From NCBI GenBank assembly GCA_028287545.1, contig JAQBPL010000217.1, forward strand, positions 1 to 12,512: 12,512 nucleotides of DNA. Direction: 5' to 3'. This DNA is from Vulcanimicrobiota bacterium. GTDB taxonomy: Bacteria; Eremiobacterota; Eremiobacteria; Baltobacterales; Baltobacteraceae. Every line of letters begins with the position of its first letter. The first letter of the stretch is position 1. Positions 10,338-12,512 of the stretch are shown here, in pieces. The notes under the pieces are model-generated. The model was not told the origin of the DNA and searched no databases. It was given only the letters and a program-made list of their open reading frames with translations. Position numbers and translations under genes: made by a program.

Positions 10338-11999
10338 ATGCCGACTCAGTCGTACGCGCACGGTGCCTCCGTCGTCCCGCTTCTGGGTGAGACGATAGGC
10401 GACAACCTCGACCGGATCGCGGCCCGCCTTCCGCATCACGATGCGGTCGTTTCGGTCCACCAAGGGCGGCGCCTGACCTACGCCCAGTTCGCTGCCGAAA
10501 CGGACCGGCTCGCCAGGGCCTTCATCGCGGCCGGCGTCGGGCACGGCGAGCGGGTCGGGATCTGGTCGCCGAACTCGCTCGAGTGGGTGCTCGCCCAGTA
10601 TGCGACCGCGAAGGCCGGTGCGATCCTCGTCAACGTCAACCCGGCGTATCGCCTGCACGAGCTCGAGTACGCGTTGCGGCAGAGCGGCGTCTCGACGCTG
10701 ATCGCGCTCGACGCGTACAAGACGAGCGAGTACCTCGCGATGGTGCGCGAAGTGCGCCCGGCGCTCGACGCGCTGCGCGAGGTCGTGATCGTCGGCGAGA
10801 CGGCGGCGCAGCGCGGCGAGACCGGTTGGGACGCCTATCTCGCGCGCGCCGCGGCGTGCGACGACGCGACGCTCGCCGAACGGAAGGCCCGCTGCCAGTT
10901 CGACGAGCCGATCAACATCCAATACACCTCGGGGACGACCGGCTTCCCCAAAGGCGCGACGCTCTCGCACCACAACATTCTCAACAACGGCTACTTCATC
11001 GGCGAGGGCTGCCGCTACACCGAGCACGACCGCGTCTGCATCCCGGTGCCGTTCTACCACTGCTTCGGGATGGTGCTCGGGAACCTCGCCTGCACCACGC
11101 ACGGCGCGGCGATCGTCATCCCCAATTGGACCTTCGACCCCGTGCTCTCGCTCGAAGCGGTCGCCGCCGAGAAGTGCACGTCGCTCTACGGCGTCCCCAC
11201 CATGTTCATCGCCGAGCTCGCGCTGCCGAATTTTCGCGACTACGATCTCTCGACGCTGCGCACCGGGATCATGGCCGGCTCACCCTGCCCGGTCGAGGTG
11301 ATGAAGCGCGTCCAGAGCGAGATGCACATGCCCGAGGTCACGATCTGCTACGGGATGACCGAGACGTCGCCCGTCTCGACGCAGACGATGACCGACGATC
11401 CGCTCGAGAAACGGACCGCGACCGTCGGCCGCGTCCACCCGCACATCGAGGTCAAGATCGTCGACGGGGACGGCCGCATCGTTCCGCGCAACACGCCGGG
11501 CGAACTCTGCACGCGCGGCTACAGCGTGATGCTCGGCTACTGGGAGAATCCCGAAGCGACGGCCGGCGCGATCGACGCCGCGCGCTACATGCACACCGGC
11601 GACATCGCGACGATGGACGACGACGGCTACGTCAACATCAGCGGACGCATCAAGGACATGGTGATCCGCGGCGGCGAGAACGTCTACCCGCGCGAGATCG
11701 AAGAGTTCTTATACACGCATCCCGCGATCAAGGACGTCCAGGTGATCGGTGTCCCCGACGAACGCTATGGCGAGGAGCTCTGCGCCTGGGTCGTGGTCAA
11801 CGAGGGCGCGACGCTGAGCGAAGACGACGTCAAAGAGTACTGCCATGGGAAGATCGCGCGGTTCAAGGTCCCGCGGTACGTTCTGTTCGTTGACGGGTGG
11901 CCGATGACGGTTAGCGGCAAAGTCCAGAAGTACAAGATGCGCGAGACTTCGATCGAACGGCTGGGGCTGCAGGGGGCTGCGGGGATCGTCACCGCTTAG
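10338..11999 (+). CDS. Acyl-CoA synthetase (AMP-forming), ACSF2-like
   Basis: This 553-residue enzyme of the ANL superfamily activates a carboxylic acid, probably a medium- or long-chain fatty acid, to acyl-CoA via an acyl-adenylate. Motifs: the P-loop [11 protein letters not shown] (196-206), the adenylate motif [15 protein letters not shown] (337-351), [12 protein letters not shown] (420-431), the hinge region [20 protein letters not shown] (435-454) and the catalytic lysine Lys528 in MTVSGKVQK. Stretches such as [20 protein letters not shown] and [15 protein letters not shown] are typical of the ACSF2-like fatty-acyl-CoA synthase group. The length is normal. The ATG at 10338 is preceded by a weak GGGAAG 8 nt upstream; an in-frame ATG at 10236 would add 34 unlikely residues. 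It is divergent from the lipoprotein operon and ends in a terminator. There is no signal peptide. Exact chain-length preference cannot be read. Confidence 0.93.
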   Translation: MPTQSYAHGASVVPLLGETIGDNLDRIAARLPHHDAVVSVHQGRRLTYAQFAAETDRLARAFIAAGVGHGERVGIWSPNSLEWVLAQYATAKAGAILVNVNPAYRLHELEYALRQSGVSTLIALDAYKTSEYLAMVREVRPALDALREVVIVGETAAQRGETGWDAYLARAAACDDATLAERKARCQFDEPINIQYTSGTTGFPKGATLSHHNILNNGYFIGEGCRYTEHDRVCIPVPFYHCFGMVLGNLACTTHGAAIVIPNWTFDPVLSLEAVAAEKCTSLYGVPTMFIAELALPNFRDYDLSTLRTGIMAGSPCPVEVMKRVQSEMHMPEVTICYGMTETSPVSTQTMTDDPLEKRTATVGRVHPHIEVKIVDGDGRIVPRNTPGELCTRGYSVMLGYWENPEATAGAIDAARYMHTGDIATMDDDGYVNISGRIKDMVIRGGENVYPREIEEFLYTHPAIKDVQVIGVPDERYGEELCAWVVVNEGATLSEDDVKEYCHGKIARFKVPRYVLFVDGWPMTVSGKVQKYKMRETSIERLGLQGAAGIVTA

Positions 12000-12018
12000 C
12001 GCGCGCTAATCGGTTTTT
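11991..12018 (+). terminator. Intrinsic terminator of the acyl-CoA synthetase gene
   Basis: ACCG (11991-11994) pairs with CGGT (12011-12014), and TTAGCGC / GCGCTAA (11996-12009) forms the inner stem, with one C/T mismatch. A TTTTT run follows at 12014-12018. The TAG stop codon (11997-11999) lies inside the stem, so coding and termination signals overlap. This is compact but looks functional. Confidence 0.75.
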
Positions 12019-12030
12019 GGCGTTGTGGTT

Positions 12031-12179
12031 GGGGTGCGGGGCGGGGACGTGCTGCGGCGGGGACGTTCCCTGCGCGCCATCCATGGCGCTCCGGTCACTC
12101 GGTTGCTCCGTCGCTCTCGCCATCCTGGCTCCGCGACTCCGCAAACGCCCCGCCGCAGCACGCCCCCGCCCCGCACCCC
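12031..12179. repeat. Long inverted repeat with about 36-bp GC-rich arms
   Basis: The left arm (12031-12067, beginning GGGGTGCGGGGCGGGG) pairs with the right arm (12144-12179, ending CCCCGCCCCGCACCCC) with only one mismatch and one single-base bulge. An extra TGCG/CGCA pairing lies just inside. The 76-nt centre contains its own hairpin, GCGCCAT-CC-ATGGCGC (12074-12089). No transposase or target-site duplication is evident. It could be a fold-back dispersed element or a bulky transcript-end structure. Confidence 0.75.
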
Positions 12180-12311
12180 GGCACGATCGTCGCGTGCGAC
12201 TCCGTGCGGCGCGATGGTGGCATTGAGTGCACACCAATAAAAAAATATGCAGACTCCGGAGTTGCCGCACGCGCGACGCGCGTGACGACGCAGGCCAACG
12301 TGTTGCTGTTT

Positions 12312-12397
12312 TGTCAGGCCGAGCTGTGAGCATGTCCGGCGGAGCTGTCGATCTGTCAGGCCGAGCTTGTCGATCTGTCAGGCCGAGCTTGTCGAGG
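12312..12397. repeat. Four tandem 21-22-nt repeats
   Basis: Units at 12312-12332, 12333-12353, 12354-12375 and 12376-12397 all follow TGTCAGGCCGAGCTTGTCGA with small changes. Units 3 and 4 are identical over their first 20 bases; units 1 and 2 lack one T and carry substitutions, so the array seems older at its left end. The last unit is also the start of the left arm of the following inverted repeat. Confidence 0.8.
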
Positions 12398-12512
12398 TCG
12401 CTTCGTGTCGGCCCGAGCGGAGTCGAGGGTCGACGCCACATCTTGCTCTTCGCGATTGGGGGTCGCGCTTCGCGCTTCGCTCAGCGCGACACGAGGCGAC
12501 CTCGACAAGCTC
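12385..12512. repeat. Inverted repeat with 26-bp arms and nested hairpins, cut by window end
   Basis: The left arm 12385-12410 (starts GAGCTTGTCGAGGTCG) and right arm 12487-12512 (ends CGACCTCGACAAGCTC) are reverse complements with one mismatch. Inside are two smaller hairpins: GTCGGCCC/GGGTCGAC (12407-12434, one wobble) and GCGCT/AGCGC (12472-12487). The right arm reaches the last base given, so the true element may be longer. It resembles families of dispersed intergenic palindromic repeats in GC-rich genomes. Confidence 0.75.

Larger units (their letters stand above)
12000..12512. other. Non-coding, repeat-rich 3' region
   Basis: No believable gene is present after the acyl-CoA synthetase. 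The open frames here are short, low-complexity and Arg/Pro-rich, and follow the repeats. The stretch holds a long GC-rich inverted repeat (12031-12179), an AT-rich patch with seven consecutive A (about 12236-12249), a 17-nt palindrome CACGCGCGACGCGCGTG (12268-12284), a fourfold tandem repeat (12312-12397) and a second long inverted repeat that runs to the window end (12385-12512). It looks like an accumulation of dispersed intergenic palindromes. Confidence 0.7.

Noticed and set aside
9960..11102. 380-codon minus-strand frame across the acyl-CoA synthetase and the divergent gap
   Set aside because: It is opposite strong ANL-superfamily motifs and crosses a regulatory region; no domain is visible.
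12312..12397. Possible CRISPR array
   Set aside because: The units are directly adjacent, with no spacers, and degenerate at one end; no cas genes are in the window.
11989..12441. 150-codon minus-strand frame in the 3' region
   Set aside because: The product is built from the repeats and palindromes (Arg/Pro/Ser-rich), and the frame overlaps the terminator and the synthetase stop codon.

Overview
The window is high-GC bacterial chromosome with short intergenic gaps and housekeeping plus cell-envelope genes. I see no phage, plasmid, transposase or CRISPR genes. The best clue to the host is a pair of lipoproteins on the minus strand. One joins a conserved-looking N-terminal beta domain to a seven-bladed virginiamycin-B-lyase-like propeller; the other is a small Ig-like lipoprotein. 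This style of lipoprotein, with the GltB and M20D types seen here, fits an uncultured lineage such as Candidatus Eremiobacterota (WPS-2). That placement is an inference from family resemblance, not a search result.

Layout. Positions 1-2005, plus strand: a DUF29 protein with a probably leaderless start; a Gly/Ala-rich general-stress (17M/YflT-like) protein ending in a strong intrinsic terminator; a small unknown helical protein; and a phasin-like amphipathic-helix protein 12 bp behind it. Positions 2016-6628, minus strand: gltB (glutamate synthase large subunit, complete, no gltD beside it), preceded by a STAS-like protein that lacks the usual phosphorylatable serine. Positions 6737-7891, minus strand: an M20D metallo-amidohydrolase. 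Positions 7913-10206, minus strand: a two-gene lipoprotein operon with a foldable 5' leader and a strong terminator only 22 nt from the M20 start codon. Positions 10338-11999, plus strand: an ACSF2-like acyl-CoA synthetase with an intrinsic terminator overlapping its stop codon. Positions 12000-12512: non-coding, filled with inverted and tandem repeats that look like dispersed intergenic palindromes.

How the parts relate. GltB makes glutamate from glutamine and 2-oxoglutarate, M20D enzymes release amino acids from N-acyl or amide conjugates, and the acyl-CoA synthetase activates fatty acids, so the metabolic genes cover nitrogen assimilation and acyl-group handling. The stress, DUF29 and phasin-like genes are probably accessory. 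I found no convincing new multi-gene system. The items most worth a second look are the structured leader of the propeller lipoprotein, the repeat-dense 3' region, the unusual STAS protein, the orphan leaderless gltB and the histidine-free Vgb-like propeller.
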